Assembly (NCBI RefSeq): GCF_000422465.1
Contig: NZ_KE383842.1
Coordinates: forward strand, 1 to 40,901
Direction: 5' to 3'
Length of the DNA stretch: 40,901 bases
Origin: Paenibacillus harenae DSM 16969
Lineage (GTDB): Bacteria; Bacillota; Bacilli; Paenibacillales; Paenibacillaceae
This document shows positions 1-8,013 of this stretch, in pieces; positions within the stretch are counted from its first letter, which is position 1; every line of letters begins with the position of its first letter. The notes under the pieces are model-generated. The model made no database searches. It was not told the origin of the DNA and saw nothing but the letters and a program-made list of their open reading frames with translations. The position numbers were made by a program, and so were the translations under genes.

Positions 1-77
1 CGGGACGTAGCTCAGCTTGGTAGAGCACCTGGTTTGGGACCAGGGGGTCGCATGTTCAAATCGTGTCGTCCCGACCA
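1..77 (+). tRNA. tRNA-Pro (anticodon TGG)
   Basis: The acceptor stem CGGGACG pairs with CGTCCCG at 67-73 and is followed by discriminator A and an encoded CCA (75-77). The anticodon stem CCTGG/CCAGG (28-32/40-44) encloses the loop TTTGGGA, giving anticodon TGG at 35-37, which reads proline CCN codons. The D-arm AGCTCAG...AGAGC and the T-arm containing GTTCAAAT are typical. The gene begins at the first base of the window, so it may be the last member of a tRNA cluster lying to the left. Confidence 0.97.
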
Positions 78-92
78 TACAAAATGAAATGA

Positions 93-141
93 AAGCCGTT
101 TGCTTGCTTGTCCGCCGGACATGGAAGTAAACGGCTTTTTT
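93..141 (+). terminator. Rho-independent terminator after tRNA-Pro
   Basis: The arms AAGCCGTTT (93-101) and AAACGGCTT (129-137) form a 9-bp stem, and the second arm runs into TTTTTT. The loop is long (27 nt) and holds a possible inner TCCGCCGGA hairpin. It lies 15 nt beyond the tRNA CCA end and probably ends the tRNA transcript. Confidence 0.85.
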
Positions 142-209
142 GCAATGAGTATTGAAGTCCATCCATGGGAAATCTAGTCGGGAAGAATATAAGGAGTATG
201 GAGTAAGGA

Positions 210-1034
210 GTGAGTAATTTGGTGAGGAAACGGTGCATTTGGATACTTGCTATGCTTGCTGTAATTGCATGCGGCCATGTAAGTCCTGCAGCCGCATTTG
301 CCCAGCAGCCCGGAGTTTTTCACTTCGGCTTCAAAAAGAGCGTAAACGGCCAGCTTCCCTCGATCGATGAGGAAGGCTTCAAAGGGATCGTGACCCAGCA
401 TGGAGCGCTGTTTCTTGGCGATACAAGCAAGAAAGAGCTTTATCTGACGTTCGATAACGGTTATGAGAACGGTTATACGCCCGGAATATTAGATGTTCTG
501 AAAGAGAAAAAAGTACCTGCCGCTTTTTTTGTAACCGGTCATTATGTAAAGGATCAAGCGGAGCTCATTAAACGAATGGCTGGGGAAGGCCATATTGTCG
601 GCAATCATTCGTGGAGCCATCCCGATATGTCTTTGCTGTCCGAAGAACAAATCAGGTCAGAGCTGGATAAAGTGAAGGAGCAGGTACTCAGTCTGACCGG
701 CCAGAAGGAAATGAAGTATTTGCGGCCTCCTAGAGGGATATTTAATGAGCGGGTACTGGCGGCCAGCAAGCGCTTTGGTTATACGAACGTATTCTGGTCC
801 CTTGCCTACAAAGACTGGGATGTTAATGCCCAGAAGGGCTCGCAATATGCGTACGAGCAGGTGATGAAGCAGCTGCATCCGGGCGCCATTATGCTGCTGC
901 ATTCCGTATCGAAGGATAATGCAGATGCTTTGGGCAGCATCATCGATGAAGCCCGCCGTCAAGGTTATGAATTCAAAAGCTTGGACGAGCTTACCGGAAG
1001 TAATAGCAGCAGCGGGACCGAGCTTCTGCAGTAA
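210..1034 (+). CDS. pdaA: PdaA-like polysaccharide (N-acetylmuramic acid) deacetylase
   Basis: 274-residue NodB-fold deacetylase of the delta-lactam-forming type. In Bacillus, PdaA removes the acetyl group from muramic acid during spore cortex synthesis, a step towards the muramic-delta-lactam read by germination enzymes. Visible motifs are TFDNGYENG at about 80-88 (the family variant of TFDDGP), the zinc-site motif HSWSH in GNHSWSHPDM, RPPRG, and LLHSV near the end. The N-terminus is a signal peptide (RKR, then a hydrophobic stretch). Both an AFA-Q signal-peptidase-I site and a lipobox-like VIAC ending at Cys21 are present, so secretion or lipid anchoring are both possible. Start is GTG 210 with GGAG at 200-203; GTG 222 (AAGGAG at 205-210) is an alternative that trims four residues. 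Confidence 0.88.
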   Translation: MSNLVRKRCIWILAMLAVIACGHVSPAAAFAQQPGVFHFGFKKSVNGQLPSIDEEGFKGIVTQHGALFLGDTSKKELYLTFDNGYENGYTPGILDVLKEKKVPAAFFVTGHYVKDQAELIKRMAGEGHIVGNHSWSHPDMSLLSEEQIRSELDKVKEQVLSLTGQKEMKYLRPPRGIFNERVLAASKRFGYTNVFWSLAYKDWDVNAQKGSQYAYEQVMKQLHPGAIMLLHSVSKDNADALGSIIDEARRQGYEFKSLDELTGSNSSSGTELLQ

Positions 1035-1110
1035 ATGAAAAATCAGCCTAGCCGGCAGTACATCTGGTTAAAGCTGGTTTAATGTGTGTTTGCAAAGTGC
1101 TGCTTACTCG

Positions 1111-1150
1111 AATCCCGCCCGGCTCTCCAGTTAGGAAGCCGTGCGGGATT
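1111..1150. terminator. Inverted repeat between convergent pdaA and yhbH
   Basis: AATCCCGC (1111-1118) pairs with GCGGGATT (1143-1150), extended inward by CGGCT/AGCCG. It sits between convergent genes, 8 bp from the yhbH stop. The T-runs are weak on either strand (ATTATTTACG on plus), so terminator function is likely but not certain. Confidence 0.5.
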
Positions 1151-1157
1151 ATTTACG

Positions 1158-2312
1158 TTACGAACCGGATGCTTTTTTGGAGAAGAACGTTTTAAGCGCT
1201 TTATAGACTTCGCCCTTCTCCTTAATAACCGAATAAATAAATTTCTTATGGTTAATATGCTTGAAGGCCGACATTAGCGTGCTGCTGCGGTTGTATTGGT
1301 TGACCTCGCCGTAACCGAACATGTTGCTTCGCTCCATGAGCTGTCCGATCAGCTTCACGCAGCGCTCGTTATCCGAGGTGAGATTGTCGCCGTCCGAGAA
1401 GTGGAACGGGTAAATGTTCCAGTTGGCGGTCGGGTAGCGCGAGTCAATGACCTCCAAGGCTTTCTGGTAAGCCGAGGAGCAAATCGTGCCGCCGCTTTCC
1501 CCGCGATTGAAAAACTCCTCTTCCGTCACTTCCTTAGCCTCGGTGTGGTGAGCGATGAATACAATCTCGACATGCTCGTATTTGCGGCGCAGGAATCGGG
1601 TCATCCAGAAGAAGAAGCTGCGCGCGCAATATTTTTCGAACGAGCCCATGCTTCCGGAGGTGTCCATGAGCGCAAGAATGACGGCGTTGGACTGGGGCTT
1701 AATGACTTCGTTCCATGTCTTATAACGGAGATCGTCCGGAGATATGCCGCCGATCCCGGCTTTGCCGGCATTCGCGTTCCGCTTTAAATTTTCAATAAGG
1801 GTTCGTTTCTTGTCGATATTGGACATGATGCCTTTTTTGCGTATTTCATGAAATACGATTTCCGTCGTCTGCATCTGATCCTTCTGCTTCTGCTCCAAAT
1901 TCGGCAGTTCCAGCTCCTCGAACAGCATATCCTCCAACTGGTCGATATCGATCTCGGTATCTACGACATCTTCCCCTGGCTGATCGCCTGCATCCTGCCC
2001 TTTGCCCGGCCCCTTTGCGGCTTGCGGATCCACGCCTAGAACGTCGCCCACCTGCGAATCTCCGTCGCCTTGTCCTACGTGCTGCTTCTTGTTGTAATTA
2101 TAGATAAAATGTGACTCGTCAAGGCTTTTGATCGGCACTTTGATCGTACGACGCCCATCGGACAAGACGATGCTTTCGTCGGAAACCAGATCGGGAAGGT
2201 TTTGCTTAATTGCTTCCTGTACCTTTTCCTGGTGTCTGGCTTGATCCTCATAGCCCTTACGGTGAAGCGACCAATCCTCCCTTGATACAATAAACAACTT
2301 TTCTGAATCCAT
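1158..2312 (-). CDS. yhbH: Sporulation protein YhbH (DUF444, VWA-like)
   Basis: 384-residue DUF444 protein. The MIDAS-like motif DTSGSMGS starts the von Willebrand-type C-terminal half, followed by a conserved FSDGDN motif. The N-terminal part is acidic and Gln-rich with a Gly/Asp linker around residues 80-110. In Bacillus subtilis yhbH is a sporulation gene, and the family is often encoded with PrkA kinase and SpoVR, neither of which is here; the molecular role is not settled. ATG 2312 is preferred over the upstream GTG 2321 because the ribosome site GAGGTGAGG overlaps that GTG and sits 5 nt before the ATG. I saw no convincing sigma-E promoter in the 216 bp shared with divergent sbcD. Confidence 0.9.
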   Translation of the reverse strand: MDSEKLFIVSREDWSLHRKGYEDQARHQEKVQEAIKQNLPDLVSDESIVLSDGRRTIKVPIKSLDESHFIYNYNKKQHVGQGDGDSQVGDVLGVDPQAAKGPGKGQDAGDQPGEDVVDTEIDIDQLEDMLFEELELPNLEQKQKDQMQTTEIVFHEIRKKGIMSNIDKKRTLIENLKRNANAGKAGIGGISPDDLRYKTWNEVIKPQSNAVILALMDTSGSMGSFEKYCARSFFFWMTRFLRRKYEHVEIVFIAHHTEAKEVTEEEFFNRGESGGTICSSAYQKALEVIDSRYPTANWNIYPFHFSDGDNLTSDNERCVKLIGQLMERSNMFGYGEVNQYNRSSTLMSAFKHINHKKFIYSVIKEKGEVYKALKTFFSKKASGS

Positions 2313-2528
2313 TTCCCTCACCTCATTCCTTAACGTTAGTCATGATTACTTGGTTGTTATTCAATATATTCAAGTGCCGAGCGGTTATGTGAAAGAAAAT
2401 TCGTCCATTCTAGCAATCTACCGGGAAACGGAATGCGCGCACTATGCGGTTCAGCGGAACGAATGGTAGAATAGAGACAAGAATATTCCGGCAGGATTTT
2501 GCTCCTCCGGGAAAGGATGTTTGAATGA

Positions 2529-3698
2529 ATGAAGCTGTTACATACTGCGGACTGGCATTTAGGTAAACTTGTTCAAGGCGTCTATATGACCGAGGATCAG
2601 CGGTACGTGCTGCGGCAGCTGGTGCAAGCGGTCGAAGACGAACGGCCGGATGCCGTCATTATAGCCGGCGATCTCTATGACAGAGCAGTACCGCCGACGG
2701 AAGCGGTCGAGCTGCTGGACGAGATTCTCGGCCAAATTGTCATCGGATTGAACACGCCGGTACTAGCCATCTCCGGCAACCATGACAGCCCTGACCGGAT
2801 CAATTTCGGCACCAAATTCATGGAGAGCCGCGGCTTGTATTTGGCGGGGCAGCTGAAGAAGGAAAATAAACCGGTCGTGCTGCGCGATATGCACGGCGAA
2901 GTGCACTTTCATCTTATTCCATACGCCGACCCGGCTGCGGTGCGCCATTTGTATGCCGATGAATCTATCAAGACGCATGACGACGCGATGCGAGCCATCA
3001 TAGAGAAGCTTTCCCTTACCATGAATCCGGAAGCCAGACATGTGTTCGTCGGACATGCCTTCGTCACGGCGACGGGCGAGCCCGGGAATAATACGAGCGA
3101 CTCCGAAAGGCCGCTTGCCGTAGGCGGCGCCGAGCATGTCAGCGCGGCGCATTTCGGGCGTTTCCATTATACGGCTCTCGGTCACCTGCATCAGGCTCAT
3201 TTTGTTCGCGATCATACGATTCGATATTCGGGCTCGCCGCTTAAATATTCCATATCCGAGGAACGGCATGCGAAAGGCTACCTCGTTATCGAGCTGGACG
3301 GGTCAGGCGAGGCTGCGGTCGAGAAGCGCGAGTTGAAGCCGCTGCGCGATATGCGCCGGGTCGAGGCATCGCTCAAAGAGCTCGAGAAGCATCCGGTGAA
3401 TGACGATTATGTCTTTGTTACGCTGCTTAACGACAACCCCGTGCTGTTTCCGATGGAGAAAGTGCGGGCGATTTACCCGAATGCGCTTCACGTGGAGCGT
3501 AGGACCGTTACGGCAGGCGGGACGGAAGCATCGGTTGACGGAGCCGCTGCCGGACCCGGCAGGCAGGAAGCGAATCCGATCGAGCTGTTTGCCGCCTTCT
3601 ACCAGGAGGTCAAGGGACAGCCTCTTACGGCGGCCAAGAAGCGGCTGTTCGAGGAAACGTATATGGGACTGCTTCGCGAGGAAGGAGGAGTCGTATGA
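2529..3698 (+). CDS. sbcD: Nuclease SbcCD, subunit D (Mre11 family)
   Basis: 389-residue metallophosphoesterase nuclease. With SbcC it forms the Mre11-Rad50-type complex that cleaves hairpins and blocked DNA ends. The metal-binding motifs are in order: D8-W-H10 in HTADWHLG, GDLYDR (D48), GNHD (N84-H85-D86), GHAF, and GHLH in ALGHLHQ. Length is normal for Gram-positive SbcD. The start ATG 2529 follows GGGAAAGGATG at 2509-2519. The stop overlaps the sbcC start as ATGA, indicating translational coupling and one operon. Confidence 0.95.
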   Translation: MKLLHTADWHLGKLVQGVYMTEDQRYVLRQLVQAVEDERPDAVIIAGDLYDRAVPPTEAVELLDEILGQIVIGLNTPVLAISGNHDSPDRINFGTKFMESRGLYLAGQLKKENKPVVLRDMHGEVHFHLIPYADPAAVRHLYADESIKTHDDAMRAIIEKLSLTMNPEARHVFVGHAFVTATGEPGNNTSDSERPLAVGGAEHVSAAHFGRFHYTALGHLHQAHFVRDHTIRYSGSPLKYSISEERHAKGYLVIELDGSGEAAVEKRELKPLRDMRRVEASLKELEKHPVNDDYVFVTLLNDNPVLFPMEKVRAIYPNALHVERRTVTAGGTEASVDGAAAGPGRQEANPIELFAAFYQEVKGQPLTAAKKRLFEETYMGLLREEGGVV

Positions 3699-6600
3699 GG
3701 CCGCTTAAATTAACGATGACGGCATTCGGGCCTTACCGCGATACGGAGACGATCGATTTTAGCCTGCTGGAGGATCGCCGGCTGTTCGTTATTTCGGGGA
3801 ATACGGGAGCCGGGAAAACGTCCGTTTTCGATGCGATCTGCTTCGCTATCTTTGGTACGGCAAGCGGCGAAGACCGTTCGGATCCGCGCATGCTCCGCAG
3901 TCATTTTGCCGAAGAAGATACGCATACCGCAGTCGCGTTCGAATTTGCGGTGGGCCGTAGAAGCTTTGCGGTTCTGCGTCAAATGGCTCATCGCAAGGGA
4001 GGAAACAAAAGCGAAACGGGCGGGAAGGCCGAGCTGTACGAGACGACCAGCGGGGAGCCGGTCCCGGCCGTGGACCGGTTTATCATCTCGGACGTCAATG
4101 CGAAGCTGGAAGCGATCATCGGGCTTACGAAGGATCAGTTCAGCCAGATCGTAATGCTGCCGCAGGGTGAATTCCGCAAGCTGTTAACTTCGGATACGGA
4201 TAACAAGGAAGAGATTTTACGAAAAATTTTTCGCACGGAGTTGTACGAGCGGCTCGAAAGCCGCTTTCAGCACATAAACCGCGAGCTGCAGGATCAGCTG
4301 AGGGAGGCGAGGGCGACAGCCGCCGCCTATATGAAGCAAGCGGAAGAAGCGCTGCCGGAGCGGGAGGGAAGCGGACTGGCCCGCACCTTCAAGCAGGAGG
4401 TGCACAGTCCAGCGCAGGTCATTGAGGCGCTGGAGGAAGAGGTTGCTTATTACCGCGAGCTGGCAGAGCAGTCGGATAAGGGCAAAGAGAAGTTGGCTGC
4501 TCGAATCGCCAGCCAGGAATCCCGTCTGCGCGAAGCGGCCGCATTGAACAGCAAGCATGAGGAGTACGATCGGAAGCGGGTTCAGCAGGAGAAGCTGGAT
4601 GCGCAGAAGGATGATTTCGCGGCAAAGGAGCAGCGGTTAGCGCTGGCGGAGAAGGCGGCCAGGCTGGAGCCTTATCAGGAGCAAGCTGACCGGGCGAATG
4701 CCGAAACCGCCGCGAAACGAAGCCGGCTGACCCTTCGGCAAGGAGAGCTGGCAGCAGCCGAACGCAGCTCGGAGCAGGCCGCGGAGAGGTACCGGGCGGA
4801 GGAGCTGCGGGAGGAAGAACGGCGCGGCGCCGAACGCGAGCTGCATCGATTGGCAGAGCTTGAGCCGGTCGTTCGAACGCTTGCAAGACAGCAGCAGGAG
4901 ATCGACAGGCTGTTGAAAGAGGAGCAGGGCTGTGCCGTCAAGCTGACGGCTACGGAGTCAGTTCTTGCCCGGCTGCGCGACTCTAGGCAAGCGTTGGGCA
5001 CACAGTTGAAAGAAACGGAGGCGGATACGGCTTCGCTTGCAGATAAGCTTGATCGGCTGAGACAGGTGGAACAGCAGGGCAAGCAATTGAAGCGCCTGGT
5101 AGACATTGAGAAAGAGCTCGCGCGAATGGCGCGGCTCGACATCGAGTTCAGGCATTCGTTCGAGAAGGCGAAGAACGAGCATGACAGGTTGGAATCGAAG
5201 TGGATCGAAGGACAAGCCTCGCTGCTGGCTGCCCATTTGCATGACGGCAAGCCCTGTCCGGTATGCGGGAGCGAGAGTCACCCTTCGAAGGCCGATATGG
5301 CAGCCGAGGTGCCTTCACGGGAGAGGCTGCAGCAGGCGAAGGAGCAGCTAAGCGCGGCGGAGCGGGAGCTGCTGGGAGCCAGGGCGCAAGCGGCGGCTGC
5401 GCAAGCGACGCGTGAGGACGGTGCGAGAGAGCTCGAGGAGTACGGCTTGCAAGTTATGAATCTGGAGGAGCAGAGGGCGCAGCTGCTGCGGCAATGGCGT
5501 GCACTTAAGGACGAGACGGACAGGCTGCAGGCGAAGGCGCGGCAGCTTCCGGAGCTGAGAAGAGAGGTCGAGCGGCTGGAGGAGACGCTCGAGAAGCACT
5601 TGGCAGCGAAGGAGCAGCTGCAGCAGACGCAGCAATTGAGGATTATCGAACGCACCTCCCAGCAGTCGGTGCTGCAGAAGGAGCTTGACCGCATTCCGGA
5701 GCAGCTGCGGACGAACGACCGGATGACGGCCAGGCTGGGGGAGCAGAAGGCTCTTGCCGACAGCCTGATGACGGCCTGGAAGCTTGCGCAGGAACAGCTG
5801 CAGGCAGCGATGACGAAGCTGGCCGAGCAGAAGGCCTATGCGGAGCAAGCGGTCCTGCAGCTGAAGGAAGCGGAGAGCAGTCAAACCTCAGCGCTGCGGC
5901 GGCTGCAGGAGGAACTGCAGAAAGCGGGCTTCGCGAACGATCGGCAATACCGCGACGCCGCTATGGCGGCAGCCGAAAGAGAAACGCTTCGGGAGGAGCT
6001 TGAGGTTTATCGTTCCTCGGCAGCACTGCTTGCTAAGCAGCTCTCCGAACTTCAAGTCGAGCTTGCGGGTAAGGAGAGAGTCGATCTTAACGGTCTCGTG
6101 CTGCAGCTTGAGACGATGAAGCAGCAGCTGGAGCAGGCGATCAAGTCCGCCCACGCGGCCCTTCGAATCGGACAAGAAGCGCAGCGTTTGGCCGGATCCA
6201 TAACAAAGTCTCAAGAACGCGTGAAGACGCTGGAAGCTTCCCTTGAAGAGGTCATGGATATCTATCAGATGCTGAAGGGCGAGAATGCGCTGAAAATTTC
6301 ATTCGAGCGATATATCCTTATCGAGTTTTTGGAGCATATTTTATACGCGGCCAATGCCCGGTTGAAGGAGCTGTCGAACGGACAATTTACGCTTCAGCGC
6401 AGCGACCGTCTCGAAAATCGCGGCAAGCAAAGCGGATTGGGGCTCGATGTATACGACGCCTATACCGGACAAAACCGTGATGTGAAGACGCTGTCCGGGG
6501 GAGAGAAGTTTAACGCTTCATTATGCCTCGCCTTAGGCATGACGGATGTTATCCAATCGTTCCACGGCGGCGTGTCGATCGAAATGATGTTCATCGACGA

Positions 6601-6787
6601 AGGCTTTGGCTCGCTGGACGAGGAATCGCTGCAGAAGGCAATTATGGCGCTCGTAGATTTGCAGAAGGCCGGAAGAATGATCGGCGTCATCTCTCATGTT
6701 CAGGAGTTGAAGGACGTATTCCCGGCGTGCCTCGAGGTGAGCAAGACGAAAGAGGGCTTCAGCCGCACGAATTTCTTGATAAAATAA
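3695..6787 (+). CDS. sbcC: SbcC ATPase (Rad50 family)
   Basis: 1030-residue SMC-like ATPase partner of SbcD. The Walker A motif GNTGAGKT is at residues 35-42. Two long coiled-coil arms rich in Glu, Gln, Leu and Arg flank the zinc hook CPVC (Cys521, Cys524) at mid-protein. The ABC signature LSGGEK is at 933-938 and Walker B ends in D968-E969 (FIDEGFGSLDEES). The zinc hook joins two SbcC arms at a distance, while ATP binding closes the heads on SbcD. The start overlaps the sbcD stop by 4 nt. The coiled-coil coding region is rich in CTGCAG/GAGCAG, which produces long spurious reading frames on the opposite strand. Confidence 0.95.
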   Translation: MRPLKLTMTAFGPYRDTETIDFSLLEDRRLFVISGNTGAGKTSVFDAICFAIFGTASGEDRSDPRMLRSHFAEEDTHTAVAFEFAVGRRSFAVLRQMAHRKGGNKSETGGKAELYETTSGEPVPAVDRFIISDVNAKLEAIIGLTKDQFSQIVMLPQGEFRKLLTSDTDNKEEILRKIFRTELYERLESRFQHINRELQDQLREARATAAAYMKQAEEALPEREGSGLARTFKQEVHSPAQVIEALEEEVAYYRELAEQSDKGKEKLAARIASQESRLREAAALNSKHEEYDRKRVQQEKLDAQKDDFAAKEQRLALAEKAARLEPYQEQADRANAETAAKRSRLTLRQGELAAAERSSEQAAERYRAEELREEERRGAERELHRLAELEPVVRTLARQQQEIDRLLKEEQGCAVKLTATESVLARLRDSRQALGTQLKETEADTASLADKLDRLRQVEQQGKQLKRLVDIEKELARMARLDIEFRHSFEKAKNEHDRLESKWIEGQASLLAAHLHDGKPCPVCGSESHPSKADMAAEVPSRERLQQAKEQLSAAERELLGARAQAAAAQATREDGARELEEYGLQVMNLEEQRAQLLRQWRALKDETDRLQAKARQLPELRREVERLEETLEKHLAAKEQLQQTQQLRIIERTSQQSVLQKELDRIPEQLRTNDRMTARLGEQKALADSLMTAWKLAQEQLQAAMTKLAEQKAYAEQAVLQLKEAESSQTSALRRLQEELQKAGFANDRQYRDAAMAAAERETLREELEVYRSSAALLAKQLSELQVELAGKERVDLNGLVLQLETMKQQLEQAIKSAHAALRIGQEAQRLAGSITKSQERVKTLEASLEEVMDIYQMLKGENALKISFERYILIEFLEHILYAANARLKELSNGQFTLQRSDRLENRGKQSGLGLDVYDAYTGQNRDVKTLSGGEKFNASLCLALGMTDVIQSFHGGVSIEMMFIDEGFGSLDEESLQKAIMALVDLQKAGRMIGVISHVQELKDVFPACLEVSKTKEGFSRTNFLIK

Positions 6788-6808
6788 CGCTGCAGCGGCA
6801 TAAAAAAA

Positions 6809-6847
6809 GTCTGCTTCCATTCCCGATAGAACGGGGCTGAAGCAGAC
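6809..6847. terminator. Bidirectional terminator between sbcC and the small membrane protein gene
   Basis: GTCTGCTTC (6809-6817) pairs with GAAGCAGAC (6839-6847) around a 21-nt loop. On the minus strand the hairpin is followed by TTTTTTTA, a good intrinsic terminator for the 6869-7411 gene. On the plus strand the following CTTTTATG is weaker but could end the sbcDC transcript. Confidence 0.8.
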
Positions 6848-6868
6848 AGTCTGCCTTTTATGCAAAAG

Positions 6869-7411
6869 TTATGCCATGCCCGAAGCGCTGATCGCAAGTC
6901 CGATAACGATGAGAAGAATAGCGCCGACGACAAGTAAGCCGTTTAATACAACGCCGATAATGCCAAATACTTTCCGGCGGTTTTTGGAGAATAAGCCGAT
7001 AATGCCCAGTATGAGTCCGATGAAGGATATGCCGATCGCTGCGATAATAGATAAGCCGGCGATCATGATCGGTACAAGCACATCTCCTCCAAGCTCTTCG
7101 AACGTTTGCTGAAAGGCAGCCGGATCGGAGGGGTCAGCCAAGGCAAGGTCGCTGTTCACGATCTGATCCGCGAACATTGTGCCGAATACGATCGACACGA
7201 TAATAAGTACGACGGACAGCAGGGCAAGCACGAAAGATGCAATGCCCAGGCCCGACTGTTTCATTGGTCCATCCTGTGGAGGCAGGGAGTCTGAGAAGAT
7301 CGGTCTCGCTGCGTAAGGGTCGTCAGGGGGAGGATTAAAGCTGTCGTTATCTGCTTCTGAAGATGATTGCGCTTTTTGAAAATCAATGGGTTTATTCTGG
7401 TCATTGTCCAC
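6869..7411 (-). CDS. Small membrane protein, DUF4190-like
   Basis: 180 residues. A polar, acidic, Pro-rich N-terminus (about 1-58, with PPPDDPY) precedes hydrophobic segments at about 63-86, 115-138 and 150-175. The Gly/Ile-rich pattern (GLGIAS, IGLILGIIGLF, KNRRKVFGIIGVVL) resembles DUF4190-type proteins, whose function is unknown. The start is GTG 7411, chosen because AAAAGGAG (forward 7421-7428) lies 9 nt upstream; the reading frame stays open further upstream but without a ribosome site. It is transcribed divergently from the DUF423 gene, with the starts 57 bp apart, so the promoters must overlap. Confidence 0.7.
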   Translation of the reverse strand: MDNDQNKPIDFQKAQSSSEADNDSFNPPPDDPYAARPIFSDSLPPQDGPMKQSGLGIASFVLALLSVVLIIVSIVFGTMFADQIVNSDLALADPSDPAAFQQTFEELGGDVLVPIMIAGLSIIAAIGISFIGLILGIIGLFSKNRRKVFGIIGVVLNGLLVVGAILLIVIGLAISASGMA

Positions 7412-7468
7412 TATGATCGTCTCCTTTTCGCTAAAATTATACACAATCATGAAAGGAATGAAAACCAC

Positions 7469-7843
7469 ATGTTTCCAAAATATTTCGGTATCGGCTCCAT
7501 CAATGCCGCCCTGGCGATCGCGTTAGGAGCCTTCGGAGCGCACGGTCTGGAGAATCGAATCAGCGATCATTATCTTGAAGTATTTGAAACAGGCGTCCGA
7601 TACCATATGTACAGCGCATTGGGGCTGATGCTCGTCTCCTTGCTCGGAAATCTGCTTGGCGAGAGCAAGCTTATCCGGAACGGAGCGCGCCTGATTTGTG
7701 CCGGGACCGTTATCTTCAGCGGGAGCCTGTATGTTCTTGCGCTGAGCAGCAAAAGCATACTGGGGGCGATCACGCCTCTGGGGGGCGTTGCCATGTTGGC
7801 GGGATGGGCATGCATCATTACAGCGGCATTTAAAAAAGCTTAG
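7469..7843 (+). CDS. DUF423 integral membrane protein (YwdK-like)
   Basis: 124 residues, four predicted membrane helices. Features typical of DUF423 are the N-terminal ALGAFGAHGL motif, the central TGVRYHMYSALGL segment, FSGSLY, and the C-terminal ITPLGGVAMLAGW. Family function is unknown; B. subtilis YwdK is the nearest named relative I recognise. ATG 7469 is preceded by AAAGGA (7452-7457). The frame is open further upstream, but that part has no ribosome site and overlaps the promoter region of the divergent neighbour. Confidence 0.85.
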   Translation: MFPKYFGIGSINAALAIALGAFGAHGLENRISDHYLEVFETGVRYHMYSALGLMLVSLLGNLLGESKLIRNGARLICAGTVIFSGSLYVLALSSKSILGAITPLGGVAMLAGWACIITAAFKKA

Positions 7844-8013
7844 CGTAAAGTCATTATTCGGTACCGGATTTTTATAGTTTGACCGACATATTTCTTTGCT
7901 ATGTAAATAAAATTTCAATAAATCTTAGCAAATATTTCTATCCGGAGAAGGTTACATCGTTTATAATAAAGCAAACACCCGCATAACTCGGACTAGGGGA
8001 AGGACGTTGGTGC

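Noticed and set aside
4217..5884. Minus-strand frames opposite sbcC
   Set aside because: Artefacts of the biased codon content of the coiled-coil arms; translations are low-complexity Ser/Leu/Arg.
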